A stretch of DNA of 64,000 nt. Source: Trichopria drosophilae. Taxonomy: Eukaryota; Arthropoda; Insecta; Hymenoptera; Diapriidae. The stretch covers positions 7,309,001 to 7,373,000 of the forward strand of contig CM059585.1 in NCBI GenBank assembly GCA_030407085.1. Reading direction: 5' to 3'. Made by a program: the position numbers and the translations under genes. The first letter of the stretch is position 1. Every line of letters begins with the position of its first letter. Shown piece by piece: positions 45,948 to 58,599 of the stretch. The notes below the pieces were generated by a model. The model saw nothing but the letters and a program-made list of their open reading frames with translations, did not search any database and was not told the DNA's origin.

Positions 45948-48900
45948 TTTTAGTCTCTTCTTCTGTCTCCTCTTTTGTAATAAAATTTCTCTCTTCCTAA
46001 ACATTGTTTAAATATTTTATCTAATTCCTTTAACCTTTGAACGCTGCATCGACACTTTAGTTTTACTCCTTATTTCAGACAGGTTTTGTAGTCATACAGT
46101 AAAATTAAATAATTTCTTAGCTTGACTGTTGTTAAGCCATAAGATGCTGAAAAATAAGTCATAGGATCGTAGTGTTAGAAGGATTGAATGACATATCAGG
46201 TCAAGTGTACAATTGTTGCTTTATTCAATGTTTAATTCGTCGGATTCTTGGATGTCCAATTCGCCTTCGACCAGCGGAATTTTTCCATCAGTTGTTTTTC
46301 GACTAATTTTATGTATCGGAAAAAAGTGCAGAACACATTCAACTAGCGGTTTCCACAAAAAGGACAAAAAAAAACAATTCCAATAAGTCTTGTATGTTAT
46401 TGCGGCTGTTAGTAGTCAGTTGTGTATAAATCTGGTTATATATCACTTTGCATTTATTCTAGCTAGAAAATTGTTTCTAAACGAAGAGAAAAGTTCTTTT
46501 TTATAAATAAAGATACTAGTGTACTGGAATATTTGCAATTAATCTGGTAAAAAGATAAGAACAATTTATATTTTACTCTAGTCTTGTAAAGTACAAATGT
46601 AGGAAATATCGCCTGTTCATTATCAATATTAAAATGGTAATGTCATTTCTCTGTAATATGAGTGATATTCATGATTTAAACAGTATTCTTTCCGACCTTT
46701 CTTTTTACGAATTTGTCAGGAAGTTTCAAATACGAGTAATTCCACTGCGAATACGACTTGGATGAAGACTTGAATTCTAATTCTTAATATTCCAGATCAT
46801 TATTAGAATATGAGGCTCATTATTATTTAGACGTAAATAAATTTAAAATTAAATTATCAAACTCTAAAAAATCAAGATTGTAGAAAAATGAAGATGCTGA
46901 AAGTACATCCATTTTCAACATATTTACTTAGCAAATGTTTACAAATCCTACTCATTTTAACAAAAATTGTTGCCAACCCTAACAACATTTTGGAATCTTA
47001 ATATAATTAATAAACCAGTGAAGCAGTGGAAACGTTCAAAAGTCTCCTTTTCTATTTCAATAAAGAATTACATTTATAACATTTAGACAAGATTAGGAGT
47101 GTGAAAGAAAAAAACTATAATATCTCCTGAATTTTGAATGAAACATTGCATTTTTTATCTTCTTCTCATGCTGTACAATCAGTCTTTGAATTTTCAAAAT
47201 TTTTCACAAATTTCGAGCACCGGACCAACGCTAAAAATTGGTCCAATTTTGTCTGTAGGACTTTAAATTTGGAGTCCTAAAGTATGGTAAATAAAAGTAT
47301 ACGACAATAGGCTGTTAAAATTTTCTGATCGAATCTTAATATTGAAAAAGGGGACGCGCAACGGGAGGATATAATCAAAAAAATAGTTTTTTTTTAAATG
47401 GGAAATATGTCCAAAAATTTACATGTTAGAACAAATTTATAAGAGCCCTCTTTTGTTTCATATTGTCTAAAGAATTCGTTATACGTTGAAAAGATGTCTC
47501 GAATAGTGGTTAAAATTACGTTCATGAACTTCTTTTCAAGGCCGTTTTCTTCGCAGGATTTACGGATTGAAGACGCCAGCAAACGTTTTCCAGATAGTCG
47601 TTTAGAAAGATTCTGCTTAATACGTTTTTAACACGTTTTGACAAAGCTTCACGGAGATGAAAAAATTAAGTCGGTTTATAAGAGACGCGAAAAATACGTC
47701 GAATGTTTACGTTAATTCAACGTCATTTTCCGAAAAACGTATTTATCTAGGTTGAATGGAAATAGATTGTTTCTTAAAAAACTGCAAAAGGTGCAAAAAG
47801 AAAAAAAAGTTTTTTTTCTTTATATCATAAGGCTGCATTGTAGGGATTAAAAAAATATTAAAATTAGTTTTCACTAGTCCTAATAACTTCAGTACCAACA
47901 GAGTTATTACATTAAAAGTGATGTCTTTGTAGAAAATTAGATGGGACGCCATTGAAATTCTATTTCTCAGATGCCATTTTTGGTACTGAAAATTTTTTGC
48001 AACAAATATCACATCAGAATCTAAATCTTGAATGTTACTATACATGTTTTGAACTGTATAACCTGACCATTTATGGATATTTCATCTTATACAACTTTAC
48101 TGCTTCATCTGTGTCAGAGTCTGAGACAATCAACTATACTTTATCGTTTAAGTAGTTCATGGTGTATATTAATATAATTTGAATAAAAGAAAAGGGAGAA
48201 GGATATATTATAGATGAACAACAGAAAATTTCCAGTAATTTGGTTTATATGTGACCTTTTCTAATCCGTAAAACTACCCCGTACATTATTTGGATAATTT
48301 TACGTTTTTTTTTAATTCATCGGTCTGTTTTGACTTGGAGGTTTTGGGAGCCAGTGAGCTCAAAACTGAAGTAAGTTTTTTTAAACGTATTACTCGGATT
48401 TCAAACCAAGCTTTACTATACCAAAAATACTACGAAACTTGTACTCTTAAATCCATACAGTGAAATCTTTGAAATCTGACTGCATAAAAGTGAAATTTCA
48501 CCGTCTAGAAGTGCCGTTTTGAACGTACAAAAAAAATAAAAAAGTGAAAAAAAAAGGTTCTTCAAGACTCTACTAAACTTACTTTACGAGATATTTTATA
48601 TTCATTGTATATACAATTATTATAAAAATTAAAAAAAAAAGTAATAAAAATAAAACTACAAAAAAATAAAAAAAAGCACTTCAGAATTCTTAGATTTGAA
48701 ATCAAGATTTGAAAGATTCAACGACCTCAAAAATGCCCAAGTAAAGCTTTAATGGTGACTCTATGAACTTAAAATATCGCACGCTATTTAAATGTTTAAA
48801 ATCTGACTTCTGATTCGTAATTAGATACTCAGTGTCATAAAAGTAACAAATTTGGTAAAAAAAAGTAACTCTCGGCGACGGATATACTGTCCGAGCCTTT

Positions 48901-51900
48901 TCTTTCATAAATCTGAAACTATACAATATCTTGAGGTCTATGACCGCTTAAATTAAACGCAAGGGTCTCCTCTTTAAGACAGACTTAATTAGAATGTCTA
49001 GATTCGAAACGTTGCTTACATAACCGAGGGTAAACTTTCATGAAATTTGTGATAAACACAGTATCATATCCATAATAATTTTCCATTATTATCTCCGGAA
49101 CGATAAGACTTACTAATAAATTAAAATCTACTATTCTACAAAATATGTACTTCAAAAGCAAATTATACGTAGGAACATAACAGTATACATAGGACCGGAA
49201 ATGACGTTATGTAAAATAAAATGTGTAGTCGGGGCAGAAAAAAAGGATTCAAGTCATCCAATTTTTTTCAGAATGTCGGTTTGTATTTCATTTTTTACGC
49301 AAGTAAATATCCCCAACTACTGATTTTTAGGTACATGGGGAGAATTTTACAAAAGTGGTCTATCATATTGGATTCGACATTTTGAATTTCGGAAAACTGT
49401 CACCAGCTTTTGAATCGATAACCCCATAAACATAAAAATGATACTCGACTCCCTCCAGATAGCTGCCAATAAATATAGACATTATGCAAAGGAAAAAAAT
49501 TCCTCCTTCAATATTTTTATATCGCCATCTTGAAAATTTTTCGCTAATCTTAAATTAAGGTATTATGTACGCGACTAAGCTGAAACATTGCTTTGGTTAC
49601 TTATTATATGAGAAAAATTACTTTTGAAACAAAATTTTTATTTTTCTGTCAAAAAATTACTGCAGTTGTTTTTGTAAGAATTGGTGCAGCAATAGGAAGG
49701 AATATTTATCACCTAAATTAAAAAATTAGTTTTTTGTTAAACGGAAATTTGCATTAATGAGCGAATATCCAGATGAGATAATAGTCACTTCGTTGCTACA
49801 TTGTCTCAGATAATAAGCAGCTGATTATGTCAATATTAGTTTCAAAGACTACAATCATCTATTACGGGAGTTGTATGATTACTATCAATTTATTCTAAAA
49901 CACGAAGGACGATATCCGTGACTAGGCTGTGAAGATCCCAGCAGGTGCCGACTGCTTGATCAATAAATTCTACCATCAACTACTGACATACTCCAGGGTG
50001 GTCATAAAGTTAAGACATTTTCAAGGATAACTAGAAAAGAGGATTTCAAATTTCATGAAACGATATTTTTTAGCAAGGTCAATGTCCCTTAGAAGCATTT
50101 AACCTTAAACAATATTCACTTTAAATGCATTGAACATGAAATAATTGTGACATCAATCCTGCGCTAATTAAAATTTGACGACTAATTTGGCGATATTGTA
50201 TGGAAAATGATAAAATTGCGAACTTTGGAAACGTGTAAATTTTTTTCGATGGTTCGATGGATCTCACTTTTCAAGGTTACATTCTGAGGCGGTCAACCAA
50301 ATTTTGAACCTGGAAGCGGATCCTAAATGAATATGTTAATCTAAATGTTTCAACTCTAATATTATTAAACTATAACATTTTAAATTTATTAATCTTATCT
50401 TATAGAACATTGACAACAAATTTTTGTATTCTTAGATCTTCAAATATTAGTACATAACACGTTTAATAAATAAATAAGAATACTAATATAACAATTAAAA
50501 ATTGTGATCGTAAAATGTCGTAAAAGAATACTTTTTTAGTTGCCATTTTCGTTATTGCTTAATATTTTGTGTCATAAATTAATTGTGTAACAATACATTC
50601 ATAGAATTGCATGATTTCACAATAACTAAATTGAGAAACATTATTAAAATTTGAAGGATATCGCACGAAATTATTTTTTCTTGAATTATAAAGTTGTGTT
50701 TTTAATATAAAAAATCATTCAGCATATTCAACCTATACAGTCACACAATTAGGTGGATAAACAAAATATGTTTAACGCTATATTATATAGGAATATTAAA
50801 TGTGGAATTCGAATCCAGGGTCAGTTTAAAAAAAATTCAAAATTCAAAATGGCGATTACAACGTCCTTGATTTTAAAAAGAAATTTGTCATCTATTGTCT
50901 TCAAACGAAGTAAATGTTACTGTTAGGCCATGTTAATTTTATGCAATATTATTGTAGTAATTTAATGTAGCCCAGAATTAAGCAAATCAGGTTAAAATAT
51001 TATAATTCATGCCAATTTCCGCTATACAGAATCCGCCATTTTGATTGTCCAAAAACTAATACCAGATTCTTAATCAACGACTCTAAAAACCCTCGAGTAA
51101 TAATTTTTATGGCAATTGCCGGGAATTTTATTTTTTTCACCCGCCATAGTTGATACAACATTTTGAATTTTAAAAACTAATAAATAAATATTTCCATCCG
51201 CCCTAATGCATAGGCTATTTTGTATATTGCAAGAAGAGAGTTTTTTGGTTACATGGCATACCCAAAATGGCAGCAAAAATGTCGCAATTTATGTTTTTCA
51301 CGTCATGTTATAAAAGTACTGGATTAACTTAAATGCCACAATAAAAAGTAAATAAGTATCAAGGTTATTCATGGCCCACACTTATGGCCCAAGAGGTTTC
51401 CCCTCAAGCCAAAGATAAATTCAAATTCAAATTCAAATTCATGAAATTGGCATTAGTTTGGTTTTGAACAAATTCAATGTGGAGTACAAAATATCAGAGG
51501 GTTTACTAAAGTAGTGTATTATGTAACAAGGGCGCAAAATCGACTTCTACTCCCGGAGGGTTAAAAATCTTGCTTTTTTATTTATATTGCCAAGTATAAA
51601 ATCATTCCCATTCGAATAAGACATTTGTTAAAACTTTCTAAACCGAAAAATGGAAAAGATATACCTCAAAAACATATTTAAAATAAATAAAATTTGGATA
51701 CTTATGAAGTGCAGTAGAATTCCTGGAATTTTAAGAGTTAATACAGACTAATATAAAAATGAAAATACTAGATTCAAAGGCAAATTGTTGAAGATGGATT
51801 CTGTAGGTACAGAATACTTTTTGATCCAATTGAATTAATTCGGATGAACTGGAATTAATTGACATGTCTTAATATTTTGGTTTTCAATAGAATTTGGACG

Positions 51901-53900
51901 TAATCGGTGGAGATCTGTACGATAGCCGAGGGGTCAAGATACCACTGGTGATTATGGAAAGGACGTTGCTCTTAAGGTAGTATATATATACTCTATGGAT
52001 ACAGTATGTTTGGGGACAAATTTTTAACGTCTTAAAAATTTAGTTTTTATTACAAAATGAATATCGTTTGAGAAATGACAACTTATTTTATCTAACAAAC
52101 AATACTTCCAAATTTCATAATATAACGTCAAATGTTTCTAATTATTTGAATAACAAGTAAGAACAAACAATAAGACATATATTCACAGTATCCCCATAAA
52201 GACCAGATGGTTTAATAAACGTTTAAATTTGGGTTGAATCTCCGCAGTAATCGTAGTGTATTTAACATTTATAAAGCAGGCGGATACAGTATCGTTGTCC
52301 TAAAAAACGTTTTAATATAGCAGGTTTTAAATACATTTTATTAATTCAGTAGACTCGTAGTTTAAAAAACGTTTTATATATACTTTTAATGTAATAAAAT
52401 TCGTTTAAATAATAAGTTTATGTTTTACATCTGTTATATGAAATTAATTTACAAATGATTTTTCATTGTTTAAAATACGTGCCTTGTTAATATATATATA
52501 TTCTAAATAGATATCTTAAACGTATATTAAACGTAGTGTCTTTATTGGGATTAAATTATAATTCACATCGCTATTTTTTGGGAAACAGATAATGAACATT
52601 TAAAATATCTTCGGTTTAAAAGTAGTAGGGGCGTAACGTTTTATTAATGTATTTCATAAACGAATATGAAACTATTTGCACGTTTTATACCTGGAGAATT
52701 TATGAACAAATTTAAACGTATTCATACACGTATAATTTACATACAATATTACATCCTTTTTATGCGTACTTTAAACGTATGCTGTTTATGATACTTTTTG
52801 TTATGAACCATTTTTCGACGTTTAAATTACGTTTCGTATAATATCCACATATTATAAATGTATATGATGATCATACATTAAACGACAGTTTAATAAACGC
52901 GTTGCTAATAATATATTTGTTATTACTTTATATGATATATCTAAGTCTTTTCCAGACTGAATTGGGTAGAATAAACGTATATTAAACGTATATTAAAAGT
53001 ATTTTTATTTGGATGTTCTTTTATTGATATTTTCCCGTCGTTTTATTAAGATGCTTTATTTGCCCTGTACGATTCTGAAAATAGTTATAATTATATATAA
53101 GTTTGTTAATTAAAAAAATAAGAAATAATTTTTGAATAGATGAAATTAGAAAACAAATAAAGGTGCACAAGAAACAATAGTATAAAAGACTTATTATACA
53201 TACATTGACAAATATGATATCGTCAAAAATATATTTGGGCTGGCAACAAATTAATTATGGACGAATATTTCTGCAGAAAATATAATCTCCATTATCGAAC
53301 TGATGTTGCATATCCATGTATGATTGACGGGACTTGCGGTAGGAGCTTTTTAACATTTTTTAACGAGATAGGGTCGTAAATTAATGACATAACAGAACAA
53401 AATGAGGACAGACTTTCATAGTTTGAAGTAGCATAAATAAAAAATGAAGAAGAGCTCTATTTTTAAAAAGGTGAAATTTTCATAATTCAGTATCGCGAAA
53501 TCTTCCACACTGTTGGGTTCTTTGAGACTCGCAATCGGCCTGCATAATCAGTGCTTTGATCTCTAGCGCCTTACACAACTCGTGTAAAAAAAATTAATCG
53601 AGATCGAATAAATAAAAGGTGCAAACTTGACTGAATCCTATGATTCTTATAAAAATAAACCTACGACAAAATCTTGGTACCAATTTCGAGTATTGACATA
53701 AAGTGCACAATATCGACGTATATTAGCATATTCGAGCAGGATTTTAGATTGCCGATATTTTGCAAAAGATACAAAAAGAAATGGTAACATCTTCCGATGT
53801 CCAGGGTAACATCTGATTGAAGGACCAAAGTGGCGAAAGGTGAGAGGTGGATTAATCTCAACCGATCTCGCCAGGTATATTTTGGCAGTAGGAGAAATAG
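45948..53900. other. Intergenic between the two + strand cuticular genes; module copies and a TAAACGT-rich block
   Basis: No gene recognised in 8 kb. Holds inverted and direct modules at about 49370, 50848, 51028, 51150 and 51258, an AAATTC hexanucleotide run at about 51420-51440, and the TAAACGT-dense stretch 52215-53010. Confidence 0.4.
52215..53010. repeat. Stretch densely packed with TAAACGT / ACGTTTA words
   Basis: About 16 or more occurrences of AAACGT or its complement in roughly 800 bp, mostly within TTAAACGTAT or AAAAACGTTTTA contexts and in both orientations. Two pairs are almost adjacent (near 52517 and 52528, and near 52973 and 52985). This does not look like a tandem repeat with fixed period. 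Confidence 0.5.
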
Positions 53901-53937
53901 TATAAAATAGGCTGTGACTTCTTCAAAATTCGTCAGT
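53901..53937 (+). promoter_or_regulatory. Core promoter of the second cuticular gene (TATA box and initiator)
   Basis: TATAAAATA at 53901 and TCAGT at 53933-53937, 32 bp apart, about 50 bp before the ATG. Confidence 0.7.
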
Positions 53938-53983
53938 CGCTTCTTTTCTGTGCTTCAGAAATAATCAACTCTTCCCAACAAAA

Positions 53984-56092
53984 ATGAAATCGGTGCGTAT
54001 AAAATACCTTTGAGAATCACTTTTCACGTTTGAACTGCACATTTTTTTGAAATTTCGACAATTTCGAAATTGCTTAGTGTTTGAGAAATATAATTATTTG
54101 TACTTTTATTTATATATTTTTAATTTTAATTCAAAAAATTATTTTGTTCTTAATTTTTTGTACTGCTTTTGTTAATATGAATAATCTCAAAAAAGTTGTT
54201 ATATTTTAATATTTTAAAATAATGTTTAGATGTCTGTGGTCTTCGTTTGTGACAAAAATTCATTTCCTAATATTTAATTTCTTACTTTTGATGTACTTAG
54301 CCCATCTTATATTATAATTGTTTTTCAAAACTATTAATTTTCCATTTTTTTCTGATTTTTCGGTACAATTTTCTTTCCTAATTCCCATCAAGCCTCGCAT
54401 AAGATATTCTTGAATAAATTCACAACATTAAGATGTAATTTCAATTCAAAGATACTCAATTATCTTTAATTTGTTCATCATTTGAAAAGTATTTATTTTC
54501 AAAATATCTCATTTTGTTCTCGTCGTTAACAATTCTGTAAGTTTTAACCCTTTGCGGCGCAGTGGTAACCCAGATTACCACCTCCTTTCTGTCTAGTTTC
54601 AATGCTTCCCAAGCAATATTCAAAAACATCTTTTTAAACAAAATTATTAACAAGTATAAATAAATAAATTTAAAAAAATCATCGATTTTTGAGAAAGAAA
54701 TCGTTTTTGAACGAACTAAAAGGTAAATTAGAACCAAATCTGGTACTCGGGGGTTTTTGGGGTCGCTGATTACGAATTTGAGGTCGGTTTTGAAAAATAC
54801 AAAATGGCGGAAACAATATAGCGGTTGAATTTTTAAAAATTAATCTGATTTTGAATATTCAAAATGGAGGATCCAAGATGTCCGATCGAAATATGAAAAT
54901 GTACCCGATATTGAAGCTGTGTACTCGGGGGTTTTTGGGGTCGCTTGTAACGAATCTGATCTCTGACTTTTATATTTAAAATTTCGAGTACATAGAGTAT
55001 CAAGTTTTATCTCTATCAAGTAAATTGTTACATTTATGTAGGCCATCTTGGATCCACCATTTTGAATTTAGAAAATCTGACTTCATATTCGCATTCAGCG
55101 ATCCCAAAAACCCCCGAGCACCAACTTTCATCAAAATCAAGTAAATTTTTTACATTTATGTCGGCCATCTTCGAGCCGGCATTTTGAATTTACAAAATAT
55201 GACTACAGATTCGTAATCAGCGACCCCGAAAACCCCCGAGTAACAATTTTCAGCTGTTTTCCGTATAAAGAAAAATGTAACGCCGCAAAGGGTTAAGACG
55301 AGATACTACGAAACATGCAAATTTTCTTTTTTTGGAACAATATCGAAATATTCTGAAGTGTAAATTATAAAAAATGTCTTTGGACTTAACTTCTACAAAA
55401 GTTTGTGAGTATTTTCTGAACATGACATAACAACGTGAACATCAACATAGAAAAATTATATTTTCTGTGTACGTCGGCATCACTCTTGATTAATTTCAAA
55501 ACAAAATTATCAGTCTTGAAACACAGTTATTTTGTCAAAGTGTTACAATACCTTACAAAACTACTCTGAAATATCACTAAAGATGCGTCATATCTTTTCC
55601 ACGATTGCGCCACATACCGGTAACAATGAGAATTAGGCACACCTTACTAAATGTTATAGGTTGCATAAAATTATGAAAGACATCGAGGAATTAGCATATA
55701 GAAATGTCCACGTCACTTTTGAATATTAAATAATGTCTTTTTTTAATATGGATTTTTTGTCCTTGCAGTTCATCGCTTTCGCTGCCATCGTGGCCATTGC
55801 TATTGCAGCTCCACAAAACCGCTTCACGGATCATCCAGAGGTCGTCCTTGTGAAGGAAACTCCATCGGACAATATTGGAGTGGGAGGTTACAACTATGCT
55901 TATGAACAATCCGATGGCCAATCGAGACAGGAAAGCGCAGAACCAATCAACGTTGGGACCGAGCACGAAGCTTTAAGGGTTAGGGGAAGCTTCACCTGGG
56001 TCGACCCGAACACAAATCAAGTTTATTCCGTTTCTTACGTTGCTGACGAAAATGGGTTCCAACCCCAAGGTGCCCACATACCGACCCTTTAA
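53984..56092 (+). CDS. RR-1 cuticular protein, endocuticle/larval type (paralogue 2)
   Basis: Exons 53984-53992 (MKS) and 55769-56092 with a phase-0 intron encode 110 aa, the same length as paralogue 1. Signal peptide FIAFAAIVAIAIAA before PQN. Mature part has KETPSDNIGVGGYNYAYE and the RR-1 domain ending YVADENGFQPQGAHIPTL. It is very similar to the gene at 45065, with which it forms a direct tandem pair about 8 kb apart. The 1.8-kb intron contains a whole TTAA-flanked element (54548-55292). AATAAA follows at about 56124. Expression probably follows the moulting cycle like other RR-1 genes. This is family knowledge, not visible here. Confidence 0.95.
54548..55292. mobile_element. piggyBac-like MITE in the cuticular gene intron
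   Basis: 745 bp bounded by TTAA at 54544-54547 and 55293-55296, with perfect terminal inverted repeats CCCTTTGCGGCG. The interior has two forward and two inverted units, each combining TACTCGGGGGTTTTTGGGG with the ATGGCGGA module, so the whole folds back on itself. Non-coding. Confidence 0.75.
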
Positions 56093-56903
56093 TTTCCCTA
56101 CGACGACTCTACCCTGTTTTCTGAAATAAATTATTTTTGTATCATAAATACCATTTTCTAGATTTATTTCACCTTTATCAGTTATGCGTTGTTTCGCGCA
56201 ACATTCTTTCAGTTTTTCAAGGAGTTTTTTGGATAAGATCCTTAACTCTAGTCCTACTTCGCTGTTTTGATTCGACTGTATTCAAAATGTACACCTGCTA
56301 TGGATTTTCATTCTTACTCATGATGGAATTGAACACGTCTTTGCGTGTCATGTTATTTCGATTCGTTTTGAAATTGGAAAATTCTTACACGATTTTGACC
56401 TCGTTCTTTCAGAATCTCCTCTCGAAATTGTAAATAGATGTAGTTTGACAAAGATATAGGCAGTTAAAAAAAACATCAATTTTTAACAATTCAGTTTAGA
56501 AATAATTATTTTTTTTATGTAAGTAACCAGAACAATGTCTCAAAATTTCAAGATGACGTCTGAAAAATATTGATAATTAGACAAAAATTATTATTTTCAG
56601 TACTGTATATTTAATACAGTGAGTATCTAAATTCTTTTTGGGTTGCTGAACCTGAACTGCAATTAGATTTCGAAAATAGAAATTCAACTTGATGCCTCCA
56701 ATTTGCGGAAGTTACTTTTCAAATTGATTAGACAAATTGGAATTTAAAATTTAAAAATGGAAATGTTTTTAAACCGGAGGATCCATTTCGGCGATCAGTA
56801 TTTTAAAATTCGTATATCTTAAATCTTATTACAAAGGTTCTTTTAGGTCGCTTATTTTGTTATGTCAGATCTCGAATCTAGCTTTAAAAAACTATTAAAC
56901 TTA

Positions 56904-57432
56904 CACGTAGAGAAATGTTTATTTACAGTTAATGCAATAGCTTCATAGTAAAGCTAACAGAATTTAGATTTTGATCTTTAGGTAACTTTCTTTATCCTGA
57001 AATTATAGTAATCTAAGATTCGGTTAAATTTGTTATGCTAATAGTTAATATAAGAATTTTACATATTAATGTTGGGATCATTACGTGACATGTAGTACAT
57101 TTAGGCTTACAATTTCACAGAAACAGAGATAAACAAACATACACACGCGAAGTCATTCGATTTTCCACGAATTTTTCGACGCATTGTTGACATGCGCAGT
57201 TCAAACTACAGAATTTAATGTACGATTTATTAACAGTTAACGAACCCTCATTGAATGTTAAAATATACGAGTTAATATACAGTAACATTTCTGACAAGCA
57301 GGAAAGTGCTGGTATCTTCATCTCAAAGTTACCTGTCGTCTTTATCTTTACAGTTACTGTTATAACTTTACAGTTAATGCAAGATCATTGAAATTAGCTT
57401 ACATTAACTATTAGTAAATATTTCTCTCAGTA
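56904..57432. mobile_element. TA-flanked MITE, CACTGAGAGAAAT type
   Basis: Left end CACGTAGAGAAATGTTTA and right end TAAATATTTCTCTCAGTA, flanked by TA. A subterminal TTTACAGTTAATGCAA occurs inverted or direct near both ends and within. Ends resemble those of the 23063 element, so possibly the same Tc1/mariner-like superfamily. Confidence 0.5.
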
Positions 57433-58170
57433 TAAGTATTGTATCTTCAATTTATAGAAACAACTTTAAAAATTAATTAACTATAAGTACAGATAGAAAA
57501 ATTATAGTTAATATAATAATTTTATAGAAATAAAACACGATATTCTAAAAATTGTCGTAGTAACTATTTCTATAATAAAGATGACAATAATATTATTCAA
57601 TCTACGATTTTTTGATACTTAAATAATTAGTGGATCACATAACCTATGACTAAACATGTCATAAGAATCAAGTACAATTAATTTTTATTAGCTTCCACTT
57701 TGAAATCGACGATTCCTTAGGCATCAAGAACACTTTTCTGATAGATTTCGCAACAATAGAAAAATAATAATATAGAAAAGTAAATCGGTACATTTGGGCC
57801 ATTTGGGCCTATTAAGGTTAAACGATTTACAATGACAAACCTTAAATTTAATGTACACAAAAAATGTAGGTATTGTGAGTTTAATTTCATTGTCCATAGA
57901 ATTTCTTAGGCCCCTGAAATGCGATCCCTGTACGGACAGGAAAATTCACTAAATTTAATGTTCACTAGTAGTAATTTGAACACTCTAAATCTGAATTAAC
58001 TAAAACCTATATACTAACTTAAATTGAAAAGTAGATTACTACAGATTAGAAATTTTTTAACTGGACAATAATAAAAAACGAATTTATTGCTCATAAAATT
58101 CTACTAATATATAAGCAGCAATTGAAAATGTTAGTTTAGCAGTTATTAAAATTTTTTGTTGGATTCAGGG

Positions 58171-58490
58171 GGCGTAAAATGACCATTATGCGCCTTCTTT
58201 TGGGGGCGTAAAATGCCCGTTTCACGCCTCGAGGGCGTAAAATGCCACTTTTACGCGTGAAATAAAAATAGTGTGAAAATTTCAAAACTTCGACCTAACA
58301 GCCTCTTTGTTTATTGTTTAGTACATGCTGTCTCTTATCTGCGTCTTCTTCGCCCCCCCCCCTGCCGTCTCCTCTTCTGATTTTACACTACTTATCATCA
58401 TTTTTAACTTAACACATTTTTTACGTTTTTTTTTTATTTTTACAAATTTGTATACTACTGCGCATAAAATGCGTGTTTTACTGCCGCTTT
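58171..58490. repeat. Cluster of GGCGTAAAAT palindromic boxes
   Basis: GGCGTAAAATG occurs three times (about 58171, 58204, 58233). Each is followed within 3-6 bases by an inverted partner (ATTATGCGCC, GTTTCACGCC, TTTTACGCG). A fourth diverged box lies at about 58461-58486 (GCATAAAATGCGTGTTTTAC). Related to the boxes at 24961-25567. Confidence 0.5.
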
Positions 58491-58599
58491 TGCCGTATTT
58501 TCATCATGAAAAATACGTGAGAAACCCATCTGACTCGTGCTTGGGCCACATACATTCCTATTTTTTCATCTTTATAAATCAAAATTCGCTTTAAATCGG

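Larger units (their letters stand above)
56093..58599. other. Intergenic; one MITE and GGCGTAAAAT boxes
   Basis: No gene recognised. It contains the MITE at 56904-57432, the box cluster at 58171-58490, and a poly-C run at about 58352-58362. Confidence 0.4.

Noticed and set aside
51420..51440. AAATTC hexanucleotide run
   Set aside because: Ordinary short microsatellite.
51905..51945. tRNA-like A-box (GATAGCCGAGGGGTCAAGAT)
   Set aside because: No matching B-box at the expected distance and no acceptor-stem pairing; at best a decayed tRNA-derived SINE head.
58325..58594. 89-codon frame with a Pro/Ser stretch
   Set aside because: The Pro-Pro run comes from a poly-C tract; no family match.
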